A stretch of DNA of 64,000 nt from Echinarachnius parma (taxonomy: Eukaryota; Echinodermata; Echinoidea; Clypeasteroida; Echinarachniidae). The position numbers and the translations under genes are program-made. The stretch is from NCBI GenBank assembly GCA_037951105.1, contig JBAMJV010003078.1, positions 62,001 to 126,000 on the forward strand. Direction: 5' to 3'. A model generated the notes under the pieces. That model was not told the origin of the DNA. It saw nothing but the letters and a program-made list of their open reading frames with translations, and ran no database searches. Shown here piece after piece: positions 1 through 10,700 of this stretch (positions within the stretch are counted from its first letter, which is position 1; every line of letters begins with the position of its first letter).

Positions 1-420
1 CTTAATATGTGGGACAGCAATGCTACAAAAATAAACTGTTTTGCTTTGTGGCTTAGTTGGGGAGGTAGAAACAAGAGTTTTTAAATTCTAGTGACTGAAA
101 CCTGAATCTGGTGGCCCCAATCAAAGAAAAACAATAACAGTTCTGATTTTGGTTGCCCATTCAGCTAGTGGAATTGAACATCAATGAAATTGGGCCTGAA
201 GCTAAAGTTTAGTGGCCTTGGGCCAGCGCAGGCCTGTACTAATTATGGGCATTGTGGGACAAGAATGACTGTGAGCCAGTTAATTTTATGGTGTGACTTA
301 TGAGTAATGTAGACTATATTACTTAAAATGTACTTGATACAGATTGGATAGATTAGAAAGATCATGTCTGTAATTTATTACATTAGTCAACAACATGACA
401 AAATATCTTAATATCACTTT
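1..420. other. Intron sequence with a decayed GGTGGCC-type repeat
   Basis: No gene is seen here. The stretch lies upstream of the acceptor of the WD40 exon and is presumably its last intron. Bases about 45-245 carry the gtggcccc / ttgggcc / gtactaatt signature of a dispersed repeat that also occurs at 8781-10009, 39973-40020 and 62175-62640. Confidence 0.5.
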
Positions 421-520
421 ATGGTGATCCATGTATCCACAAAGAAATCTTCCCCAAAAATATTCTCGTGCTTGACTGAACATCCCTTTCTCTTTATTTC
501 TATTTTACTTTCCCGCACAG

Positions 521-639
521 CTTCTTCAGACAGAACGGCCAGGCTATGGAGCGTGGCGGAGGGAGAGGTGAAGCGAGAGTTTAACGGACATCAGAAAGCC
601 ATCACGTCTCTAGCCTTCTGCGACAATATTACAGCTTAG
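521..639 (+). CDS. WD40-repeat protein, terminal exon only (partial)
   Basis: This is the last coding exon of a WD40 beta-propeller protein; the rest lies left of the window. A pyrimidine-rich tract ends in cacag at 520, and the reading frame enters in phase 1. The 39 codons read [11 protein letters not shown], the typical SxDxTxRLW end of a WD40 blade, then a [11 protein letters not shown] segment that looks like the start of the next blade, and stop at TAG 637-639. Ending on a half-blade is common, because the last strand of a propeller can be supplied by the N-terminus. WD40 proteins are scaffolds and nothing here shows which one this is. The gene is convergent with IFT27. Two decayed copies of the exon end follow in the 3'UTR at 836 and 1000. 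Confidence 0.75.
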
Positions 640-835
640 CTAACGGGCATCGCATCAAAATGAACTGTTGTGTAAGCACTGTCATTGAACTGTTATCTGC
701 AAGAATCTTCGGGATTGAAGGAGGCAGATTAACCAGAAGACCTTTACACGCATTTAATTGCTCTTACAAAGCAAATGTTCTATGGAAATAATACATTGCA
801 ATTTAGAGCTCTATGTGTACAGTGTGCAATGGAAT

Positions 836-900
836 GGACATCAGAAAGACATCAACTAGCTTTCTTTTATATTACATTCAGCAGCAAAGCTCGTCTTGTC
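836..900 (+). pseudogene. Decayed tandem copy 2 of the WD40 terminal exon end
   Basis: The bases align with the end of the working exon at 586-650. The codons for GHQK are kept, followed by a small deletion and an in-frame stop. The similarity continues past the stop position into the flank (cagc..agct..cacatcaaaa), so the duplicated unit included 3'UTR. Confidence 0.6.
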
Positions 901-999
901 ACATCAAAAGAACAAATGCATGCCATAATTGCCTGGAATATGGAGGGTGGATGGACCTCGGTGTGACATTGTCATGTAGCTACCAGTGCAAAGTGCAGT

Positions 1000-1055
1000 G
1001 TACATCAGAAACTCATCATGTCACTAGCTTTCTGGTGCGAGATTGCAGGGTAGCG
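1000..1055 (+). pseudogene. Decayed tandem copy 3 of the WD40 terminal exon end
   Basis: In the matching frame it reads VHQKLIMSLAFWCEIAG and then TAG, parallel to [17 protein letters not shown] and TAG in the working exon. Offsets from copy 1 are 250 and 414 bases. Reading frame and stop position are both retained despite many substitutions. Confidence 0.6.
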
Positions 1056-1951
1056 ACGATGTAATGTAATGAGTTTAGAGAAAACTCTTTGGAATACTAG
1101 CTTTCAAGCAAAATATATGAAATGGATAATAATTATGAAAATTTATAATTTTATATTAATATTAGGCACGCATCTGTTAGAAAACAATTGTGGTGCAGTT
1201 ATCATTATTCCTGGTCAGTATGGGTACATTTCAAATCCACACAATTATCTTGCGCACCTTCTCAACTCCCTGGGTAGCATACTAGCTGTGATGTAGCTAT
1301 TTTTGCACATCAGGCTTATTCATATCTGACCAAGGAAGCGATTTATATACCTGGGTAGAGAGTAGCAGTGTGAATTATTGTTTTGCTGAAGGACATAAAT
1401 TGATTGGTTTTGAACCCGGGAGTCGGGCGTCTAAGGGGCCATCTACAAAGTATGTACGCACAAGAGGGGGGGGGGGAGGTTCAAGCGGATGCGTACGCTC
1501 CATTCAACCACATGCAAAAAAAAGCGGTAAAAGGTGTGTACAGGGGGGGGGGGGGGGGGTGGGGGGGAGTCAATTTCGGGCAATTATTTGCGTACATACT
1601 TTGTAGATGGGACCCTAAACCAATCGTGCCCCAACACATCATCGATATCAGATGGTTCCCGGTTCAAAAACAAAATAGTGCTATGCATTAAATTAGAACT
1701 TTCTCTTTTATGTTGTATAATGGTTTGTAAGGACCCCACTCCAATATCATACTGCAAACTATAGAAGTTCTGAAATGAATACCCAAACTGTTTACCGTAA
1801 ATAATTTACAGTTTTAGGTCGGAGCTTATTGCAGCCAACTCACCCCTGAATTTATTATGTTATAATTTGATAACAAAAATCTTGTGCAACATTGTGTAAA
1901 TGACATTTTCAAATTGTATGTATTGTTATATCATGTCAAGAGTATATTGTA

Positions 1952-1957
1952 AATAAA
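1952..1957 (+). terminator. AATAAA poly(A) signal of the WD40 gene
   Basis: First canonical AATAAA on the + strand after the stop at 639. An ATTAAA variant occurs earlier, near 1687. Confidence 0.45.
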
Positions 1958-2116
1958 GTACAAACTTTATAAAAATGAATCCCAAAAGTCTTTGGATTTT
2001 GACGAATATTATGAGGGATGTAATACGGGAGTGCAGATGATTGTTTTTTTGTCCTTTGACAGGAGTTAATAACTGAACAAAAACACACTAAAAAAGTGAC
2101 ATACATACACATACTA

Positions 2117-2367
2117 CAGTAAAACCTATGTCTTAGTGGCCACTGTCTATAGCAGCCAACCTGCCTATAGTGGCCACTGTCTATAGCAGCCAACCTGCCT
2201 ATAGTGGCCACATTTTTGGTTTCCACAAGGTGCTCACTATACACACTTTTGAGGTACATGTAGATAACACCTAGGGGAAACAAGAAAATGCCCAATGTAG
2301 ATGGGTGACCTCCATAAACAGTTTCCATTACATTGATTTTCACTTCAGGCTAGGACAGGTTTGATTG
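2117..2367. mobile_element. MITE of the CAGTCAAACCTGT family (copy 1, rearranged)
   Basis: The left end is cagtaaaacctatgtcttag after TA; the right end is caggtttgattg. Bases 2143-2210 contain a direct duplication of a roughly 34-bp internal unit (ctatagcagccaacctgcc). Related copies lie at 41710-41887, 50709-50891 and 60185-60334. Confidence 0.7.
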
Positions 2368-2448
2368 AAGTTTTTGGATGTTCTAATGAAATAATGATGG
2401 TAGAAAAGTAAAATACATCTTTTATCCTAGTGGTTTTAATACAAATCT

Positions 2449-2625
2449 GGGGGTGTATTCTGAGAACGATTTTAAGTTAAAATTTATTGTATCTACGTCA
2501 CTAAAAATATATTTTAGCAAATCGCATTTCCTTAGTACAGTTTCAGAATACCGATTTGGTTCAAATATTTTAGTGACGTAGATAAAATAGACTTTGCTTT
2601 AAAATTGTTTTCGGAATTCACCCCC
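2449..2625. mobile_element. Foldback MITE
   Basis: The arms pair around gggggtgtattctgagaac on the left and gttttcggaattcaccccc on the right, with an inner pair tatctacgtcactaaaa / ttttagtgacgtagata. No coding capacity. Confidence 0.7.
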
Positions 2626-2954
2626 TGATGCACCAATAGGGTTCTAGAAATATACCTGGAAGTCTGCAAAATTATTTAAAATACTGTATAAGTAATTGAA
2701 ATTACAGTACACGCAAGACGCACACAACAAAAAAAAACCCAGCAAAAACAAGTATTGTCATAGCGTAAAGGAAAGATTTAATTTCTACATATTATATACA
2801 ATGTTCACAATATTATACACACCCAAGAGTATTTTCATATTAAAAGGGATACAAGTACAAATAGTCACCGGAACCTAATCTAGCATTTATAAAGACGATC
2901 TGGAATGCTTAAAATTTGATGCGAGAGATGGGTAGTTACATACATATTCTTGGT

Positions 2955-3112
2955 CCCGTTGCAGAAAGAGATGCAATCGATTGTAGGTTACAATAATTGT
3001 AAGTCCGATCATGTGTTCTAAATGCGCAAATCTGATTGGTTGAAAAGCGCAAATGTTCTGACTTACAATTAATTGTAACTTACAATCGATTGTATCTCTT
3101 TCTGCAACGGGG
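2955..3112. mobile_element. Foldback MITE, cccgttgcagaaagag ends
   Basis: The left arm begins cccgttgcagaaagagatgc and the right arm is its complement, ending ctctttctgcaacggg. The arms are about 55 bases and pair almost without gaps (acaatcgattgta on both sides). Confidence 0.75.
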
Positions 3113-3481
3113 GCCCTGGACTGATAATTTCTGTATCCAAAGTTTGTGAAAATCTAAATGAAAATGTATTAATAAAAAAGTCCTTGTCAAGATTTCCTCC
3201 AGTAAACGCTGAATTCAACACAATCAGCAAATATTCTTCTTAACTGTGAATATAAAGACATGGTTAGTAAACTTTCTTGCATGCTTATGAAAATCTTCTA
3301 AGTTATCACAAAAACTCAGAATTGCATTTAAATCGTAAATTGTCTTTCCCTTAACTTATTTCCCTTAATTTAACAATTGGGGTAGCCATCAATCGTGACA
3401 AAAATATATTCAGTTACAGTGACTATAACACATTATTTACAAATTCAGATAAATATATTTACACATAAAGTATACTCAAGA

Positions 3482-3487
3482 TTTATT
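3482..3487 (-). terminator. Possible distal AATAAA poly(A) signal of IFT27
   Basis: TTTATT on the + strand reads AATAAA on the - strand. I found no canonical signal between the IFT27 stop at 4641 and this site; an ATTAAA variant lies at 4365-4370. If this site is used, the 3'UTR contains the whole array of decayed exon copies. Confidence 0.3.
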
Positions 3488-3544
3488 TTTCAAATTGGGA
3501 TTGCAATGAGGCGATCTATTACAAGCATGTAGTAGAATCTCCAT

Positions 3545-4207
3545 TTCACATTTTCTATGGAGTTTCCAATTCACATTATAACATTAACCTGGATTAATTT
3601 CAAACATGTAACTACTGGTGCTAATGGTTTGACATATAATTATTTAACTTGATGAAAGGGTCAGCATAAACTCCACCTGCTCCTGGTAGGGCTTGTAGAA
3701 GGCATTGACCAGATAGCACATGGGTTAGTGTTTTTATAAAAGTCTGTGATAAACCATAAATCTGTTATATCAGTACTAGTTACTAGTGTAGAATTGTTAA
3801 GAGTATTGATTTATCATGATAAGATGGTTCCTGAGACTCATTCCTGGAACACTGGAACAGCTTGTAGTTCAAGGCATTGGTCAAGTAACGGGGTTTAAGG
3901 TTCATGTGAACCGGACTTGATTTATCATGATATGGTCTTATGTCTTTAACCAGCTCTTGATGCAACTTGTAGAAGGCATCAGCCAGACGGCAAAAGGGTG
4001 ATGGTTATTTAAAAATGAGGAGGGACAGGTTCATATTAACTGGGATTAACTTTAAAACCTGTATTAACTTTAAAACTATTATGTCGGTGCAGTGGCAGAG
4101 TCTTTGATGATCATGATGAAATGGGCTTCATGACTTCAAGCATACTCCTGGTCACGGGCGTAGCGAGTTACATAATACCTATTCAACCTGGGGGGATGAA
4201 TGACTGA

Positions 4208-4239
<32 letters not shown>

Positions 4240-4640
4240 AGTTGAATGGGTATCAATGACATGTCTACGCCCGTGCTCCCTGGTACAGCTTCTAAAAGGG
4301 ATCGACCAAGTAACCGAGGGGTCAGGTTTATATGAACTGGGATTAACTATAAACCTGGATTAACTTTAATCCTGTTGTCAGTATTAGTGACCCGTCTTTA
4401 TGAGTCCTGCTCTATCATGATGAGATGGCCTTCATGACTTCAACTCGTTCCTGGTACAGCTCGTAGAAGCATTGGAAAGGTAGCACAAGGGTTAGGGTTT
4501 TATAAACTGGGATTTACATTAAACCTGTTATGTCCGGTGCTAGTGATGTGCTTGATCATGTTGAGATGGTCTTCTTGACTTCTCAACCCATTCCTGGTAC
4601 ATTTTGTAGATGGTATTGGCCAAGTAACAGTCTTGATTGA
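3545..4640 (-). repeat. Tandem array of about six decayed IFT27 terminal exons
   Basis: Units derive from the second half of the last IFT27 exon plus its 3' flank. Exon-like parts start near 3648, 3807, 3921, 4110 (interrupted by a hairpin insertion), 4414 and 4553. Shared marks on the + strand are tcatgatgagatgg (stop and last codons), tcctggtacagcttgtagaa and ggcattggccaagta, followed by a flank with aactgggattaac and aaacctg. The unit is about 140-180 bases; two units are truncated. The copy at 4414-4490 differs from the working exon at one position over its last roughly 35 bases but has a one-base deletion upstream. None has a recognisable splice acceptor. Confidence 0.8.
4152..4276. mobile_element. 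Hairpin MITE with long C tract inside a decayed exon copy
   Basis: Terminal inverted repeats are cacgggcgtag and ctacgcccgtg. Inner arms pair as tacctattcaacctgggggg with a C-tract followed by agttgaatgggta. It splits the exon copy near 4110-4310 and is flanked by ctcctggt and ctccctggt, which look like an 8-bp target duplication with one extra base. Bases 4209-4239 are about 31 consecutive C. Confidence 0.7.
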
Positions 4641-4742
4641 TCATGATGAGATGGCCTTCATGACTTCAAGTCGTTCCTGGTACAGCTTGTAGAAGGCATT
4701 GGCCAGGTAGTAGAATGGTGCCTCCACATTATCTTGCTCTCG
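4641..4742 (-). CDS. IFT27: IFT27 exon 7 (C-terminus and stop)
   Basis: Acceptor catcag ends at 4743. The 33 codons begin REQDNVEAPFYYLANAF and end KAISS before TGA at 4641-4643. They match the conserved EAPF..LA..F..LY.E..EV end of IFT27. Enters in phase 0. This is the only copy in the local array with a splice acceptor and a complete frame. Confidence 0.92.
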   Translation of the reverse strand, partial: REQDNVEAPFYYLANAFYKLYQERLEVMKAISS

Positions 4743-7700
4743 CTGATGAAGAGAAAGACAAAAATGAGAATAGATCATCAAAATTTGTTAGCTAAAAATT
4801 TATATTGTCGGCTCTTTCCATGAATTGACTTTTGACATGGGGTCTATACTATTATCACCATTATAATGATGATTACATTTTCAATTTAAAATAATCAAGC
4901 TAACCATGCAGTTTTCAATTTTTAACTAGAGTTGGGGGGAGCATTATTTTGGAAATACAAATACATATTGAAGATATAATGATATAAGATTTAACATAGA
5001 TACTAGGTATATTGGGGAAGGGGTGGTGCAGGCTTGAAATACATTCTATTCCCTCAGAATCATACACATGATTGATATCGACCAAAACAGGCAATACAGA
5101 GTATGCATGCGTGCCAGATTATAAAGCATATATTGCCTTTATTCAGGGCTGGTCCTGAATAAACTTAGGCTGGGGTCTTTGGGAATGCATGTTATAGCAA
5201 GTTCAAAAAGTCTGAATGGCCTAAATGAAGCATTTCTCTTTAAAATCTTTTCTTTCAGGTGGTCAAAATGGCACATCAGATAGTCTCCCACCAAAGAATT
5301 ATGTGTTATATGTGACCGGCTATAGCAAAACCCTGCACTTGTCGGTAATTCAAGTTGTGAAGAAATGATGGCCATTTTAAGTTCACATAATGTGTGTAAA
5401 AGACATATGAATGTAAAATTGAAACAATCATATCTTCGCCAATTATTGACCAATTTGTAAGAACAAAGCATCAAATGAAAGATTGTGATGAATCCTTTCT
5501 AATGGTATTAAAATCTACATTTTGATTTTCACTGACAAGTGCAGGGTTTTGCTATAGCTGGTCACATATATCCTAATGCATAATTGGTGGACAATAAAAG
5601 AGTTTCTAGTGGCCACATGAAATTGCTGGTGTCCATTTGGCACCCAGGCCACTGCTATGGACAAGCCCTGTGCCCCGTTTCATAAAACACTTGCAATTGT
5701 TGTAAGTGTCCAATTATTGTAACTACCATGGCAACAGCTGAAATGCTCTATGCTATTGGCTGTTGACCTAATAGTTACAACAATTGGACACTTACAACAA
5801 TTGCAAGTGTTTTATGAAATGGGGGCACTGATCTTTGTACAATATGGCACAGTGTGAGTGGTCTCTTGACACTTACCGCTGAGCATTCAAAGTACTCCAG
5901 TCCCTTGCTGTTGGCAAACTCTGCTGCTTTCTCCTTCCACACCAGTCGTCTCCCGTCCAAGTCAATCTTGTTGGCAACAAACACTCCTGCAACACAAGTA
6001 TGAATAAGAATGTCAATATGATACAGTGAAACCTCATACCAAGCAACTTGGGCCCATTGAATGTACATTATGATGATTAGGCAAACAGATTCATAGACTA
6101 CATGGACAGTAGATGAACTTGATGTAAACCAAATATCATTTGACCAATTTTGTAAAAGAAAAATTGGCCATAGACCAAAAGGTATATAACAACATGGATG
6201 TTAGACGAACTGGGAGTAAACCCAACGAAACTGGACCAACTAGCTGCAGAACAAATGGTCATGCACATTTCTATCTAGCTGGTTTATTTTGGCATGATAG
6301 GCATGATTTGTCTGCCTAGAAATTATGATACCCATGTTGATAGTAGATGAACTTGGTGTAAATCTTATGAGATTGTACTACTTTGATAAGACAGATTGTC
6401 CTAACCCTTTGTACCTGGTATGTGCTGCCCTGCCTTGGCCTTGACTCGCTCCACCCACTTTTTGCAGCTGGAGAAGCTTGTCTCATTGGTCACATCCATC
6501 ACCACCATCATCACTGACGGGTGATCCCACTGAGGGAGGAGAGAAAGACAAGAGGATTAACATTTGTATTTTCTTGCTCATCATCATCATCATCATCCCA
6601 CCATTACCATTACCACCATCATCACCACCACCACCATCACCATCACCATCACCATCACCATCACCATCACCATCACCATCACCATCACCATCACCATCAC
6701 CATCATCATCATCATCATATAAAAGAGACGGGAAGAGAAGAGGAAGGTCAGGAAAGAGAGAGAGGAAGAAAGAGATAGAAGGAAAGATACTGGTGAAATC
6801 TAGAGAGTGTTCTGGGTTAGGGTTAGGTTTAGGTTTGGGGATCAAGTTAAGGAATAGGGGGAAATTCAGTTTTTATGTGCACCCTACGAGTTTTTGAAAT
6901 CTCCATAGACTCTGTACACAACCCACTCGGTTCCCGTAATCAAGGGGTTAGTGTAGAACACCAAATGGGAATAGACCAAGCAAAACATAAACTGACTGAA
7001 AGCCGGGGTCTGGTAGAGGGAAGGGTGGGTGGATAAGTAGAGGAAGAGGGAACTATAGCACAACACTTACCGCTTCATTTGCATAATTTGAGAACATCTC
7101 CTTGCCTGCAGAGTCATAGATGTAAAGTTCCTGCAAATCAAAAATAATAATAATAATTTGAGGAAGACAAAACATAAAATTGTGAAAATAAAAGAAGCTG
7201 AAATTTGTGAATTTTACTTATGATAATCAATGTTTACATTTTCACAATTGAGTTTACTAACACTTGCATTAACTCCCATGAATGCATTAGCGACCACCTG
7301 TGCATCAAGACCAAATATAAAGATAAATTATCTTGTATCCCTAATTCCCTAGAACATTTTGCATGTATCCAAACTAGTTTCTAATCCAAACATTTAAGAA
7401 AGGTCTACAAAACCATTAATACCATCTTTTTCTTTATGAATCACTTGAAAGGTTCTTAAATTTGATTGTTTAGTAGATTCACGTGGCTATAACAAATAGT
7501 GCATGTAGAAACATTGATTGCCTAAAAAATCAAGATATAACTTACCACACTATCATTTGTCTCTGGAATGTTGATGTTCTTCACACACAGCTCAACACCA
7601 ACTGTCTGCAGATACAAATCAGTGGTAAACAAGTCAGTTTAATATGGGAAATATTCAAAGGGGACTCAGGGTGATTAAGCCCCCAAATGACTAAAAGGAT

Positions 7701-10700
7701 TCCCCAAAATAAAACAGAGCCCCAACAAGTTCTCAGAAGTAAATGTTAAAACATATTTCAGAGTGCTATTTTAAAGGGATCTAGTAACTTTGTTGACATG
7801 TGCAAAAAGTGATGAAGGATTGATGCAATGTATATTGTTGTTATCTCATATGTCCACAGGGTATTGTGTGAAAATGTGTGAAAAAAGTCAAATGGACATT
7901 GCATGGCCAAGTAATGAGCGAAAATGCAAAGTGATATTCACTGACTCACTGCACTCACTTTGTACACGGTAAGAAAAACTCCGGGGGAGTTTTTCTTATC
8001 TGAATACTTCAATCGTACATATCTTTGTAACGAAAGGGAAATTTGAAAAACCGAAACCGGTCCCATGATTTTATTGTTAATACGAATACAACAAGGTATA
8101 ATGGAACCGCTAGAATTAAAATTTTATTTTGAGGATTTGGACAATGTTACTAAGTCCCTTTAATGCTGGCAGGCTTAACAAGTAGCCCCCACCTGCAAGT
8201 CAAGGGTTTAACTGCCCTGAAAGAAAGAAAAAAAACATTGAATTTTTCCTCAAAGTCAATGAACAGAAATTTTAAAAACATGATGAATTTTATCTTTACT
8301 GCTGAGTTGAACTGAAATTCTAAATGCATTGATGAGGATTCATCAGAATTTTGAATGACCTGGGCATTGCCAATATTTATTCCAATTAAATGTTCTTATC
8401 CAGTGCATTAAAGTGTTCACTCCTTCACTAGCACTAGAAACAGATAGGATACACACTTAGAATAGGTGTTTACCCCGCACACAATACTGAAGGATACCTT
8501 TTACTATTCTTTTGTTATTATTTTTGTTGATTTTTAAGTTCTCTATACATGTGTATCAGATTTTAAGAAACATTCATTTTGGAAAGGAACAAATATAATA
8601 TTGTGAGAAAAATAAACTACAAAAGTACAAAGTATACTGTGATCAGTACAAAATTATACAGCTCCTCTTTAGCTTTAACACTTTCACCCCTAGAAGGGAT
8701 TTGGAATAGAATAATTGGCATTCTCTTCGAAGACGTGCCCACGACTTGGCATGCCTGACTAAAAGAACCGATGCGCTATACCAACCCTCGAAATTAACTT
8801 TTTTTGCTGGTGGCCCGGTCGGGCCAGTAAAATTAGTATTTTTCCAATTTTGGTGGCCCGAAACCAAAATCTACTGGCCCGAAAAAAATAAGGAAAAACA
8901 AAAGTAAAATTAAAACAATAACCATATTCATAGTTTCAGGGTACTGGGCAATGTTTAGCCTCATTTGTTATTCCAATGCTCGAAATTATCTTTTTTTCTG
9001 GTGGCCCGAAAATAAAATTTACAAACAAAGAAAAACAATGGTCATGACTACTTGGTCATTAATTGGTAAATTATGGAAGTTATGTGTTAAAATTACCACC
9101 ATCATTAAAGAAATCCATCACTGAATAAACAAAACAAAACCTAGAATCGAGCAGTTTCATCTAAGAGTCATCAACTGATGAAACTAAGCTCTTTTCCATG
9201 TACGATTTTGTTATTTTATGGTCCATAAAATCTCCAACACAAAAAAACACACATGGGACTGAGCATAGCTCAGATAACTTTTCAAATCGGGAAATGAAAT
9301 CACTTAAATCTTTGTTATTTTACAAGCTAAAATTATTCCAAGTAGTCACAAGTCTCTACCTTGTAAAAATGATTCCTTCTAATACCTTCAAAAATATGAA
9401 TAATGATCCGAAAGATGAAATTATTCCCCTTTATTGACGGTATCGCGGACGGTATCGCAAAGCAATATGAATGAATGTGAAAAGTTAGACATGTGTTTTG
9501 ATAGGTCTTAGTATGCACACATACTCCCTCTGTGGATTGGTTGTTCTATGTTTATATTCTACATGTTGCAAAGGCTTCCAGGGGGTGTGTGGGAAATTAA
9601 GAAAACAGCATAAGCATGCTTTTACTTTTAGTCATTACACACCTCTGGAAGTTGTTTAATTTTACCATGATTTATCATGCAAGAAGTAGATAATTCAAGG
9701 GAGAGTGTTCATATGAGGAAATAGCACATATTTGTAGGCATAAATAAGGATTAATTCAACTAGCGCAAGTGCGCTTGCGACTTTTTATGTCCGTCCTTTT
9801 CATTTCTTGCAAATATTTAAATCACAATTAAAGTGTTTTTAAGAGGTGTCAAACTTGAGATTCATATTCCTTGATGTTGTCTTCTTATGGTTTAAACATT
9901 TGGTGGCCCGATCGGGCCACCAAACTTTGGCATTTTCATGTTTTTACTGGCCCGACCGCAACTTTTACTGGCCCCGGGCCATCGGGCCTACGCCAATTTC
10001 GAGCGTTGGCTATACAAATTGCATAGAACATGGGTTCCTTTAGTCATGCATACCAAGTAGTGGGCATGTCTTTGAAGAGAATGCAGAATAATCAATAAGA
10101 GAAAATTAACAGCTAAAAAAAATTACCATCGAATATGCTTTGGGAAAATGTGATCCATCGCTGTGAAAGACCTGTGTCAGGGCACTTTTACCAACGGCTG
10201 AATCACCTACAAATGGAAGATAAAAAAATACACAAAAGTTGTAAGAAATCACATAAATTATGCACACAAAATTCATCAGCAAATATATTAGTTACAAATG
10301 TGATCAGTTTATTTTGTGGGTAGAACCACATCTACAAAATAAATGGTTCACTCAGGTGAACCATTTACACGCAATATATGCTAATGCGCTGGAGATAACA
10401 ATACCGGCCATTCGTACACTGTTGCCGTTCAACATGTTGACCGGCGTGTTTTAGGACCCCATCGGTAAGGAAAACGGACAGGAAATAATCATTTTATTTC
10501 TACATTTTGCAGTCTTCAAAACAACAAAGTCTGTAATTATTATCAAAGTATATGAATTGTGGATCACATAAACGAAAGTTGTTTTGCATTTGCTGGTAAA
10601 TTGATGTGTTGGATAGTGCAGCGGGCGGAAGAGGTTGATCTCCGCACAACGCTATTGTAATGAACCTATGTGTGGGTAGAACTAGAAGTGCAAGTCCAGC

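Larger units (their letters stand above)
640..1975 (+). other. Probable 3'UTR of the WD40 gene
   Basis: The region runs from the stop codon to just past the first canonical AATAAA on this strand (1952-1957). It contains two decayed copies of the terminal exon and two G-rich patches at 1456-1476 and 1543-1567. No other coding signal is seen. The 3'UTR extent is inferred from the poly(A) signal only. Confidence 0.5.
1976..3540. other. Intergenic region between two convergent 3' ends
   Basis: No coding signal is seen. It holds a Tc1/mariner-like MITE (2117-2367) and two foldback elements (2449-2625 and 2955-3112), listed separately. The rest is AT-rich unique-looking sequence. Confidence 0.6.

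Noticed and set aside
1404..1691. 95-codon plus-strand frame with Gly-rich stretch
   Set aside because: Translation of G homopolymers in the WD40 gene 3'UTR.
6812..6840. Telomere-like gggttagggttaggtttagg
   Set aside because: Only two or three imperfect units; too short to call an interstitial telomere.
6478..6897. Overlapping frames of poly-His, Asp-Gly repeats and Ser-Pro repeats
   Set aside because: All are translations of an intronic CATCAC microsatellite within IFT27.
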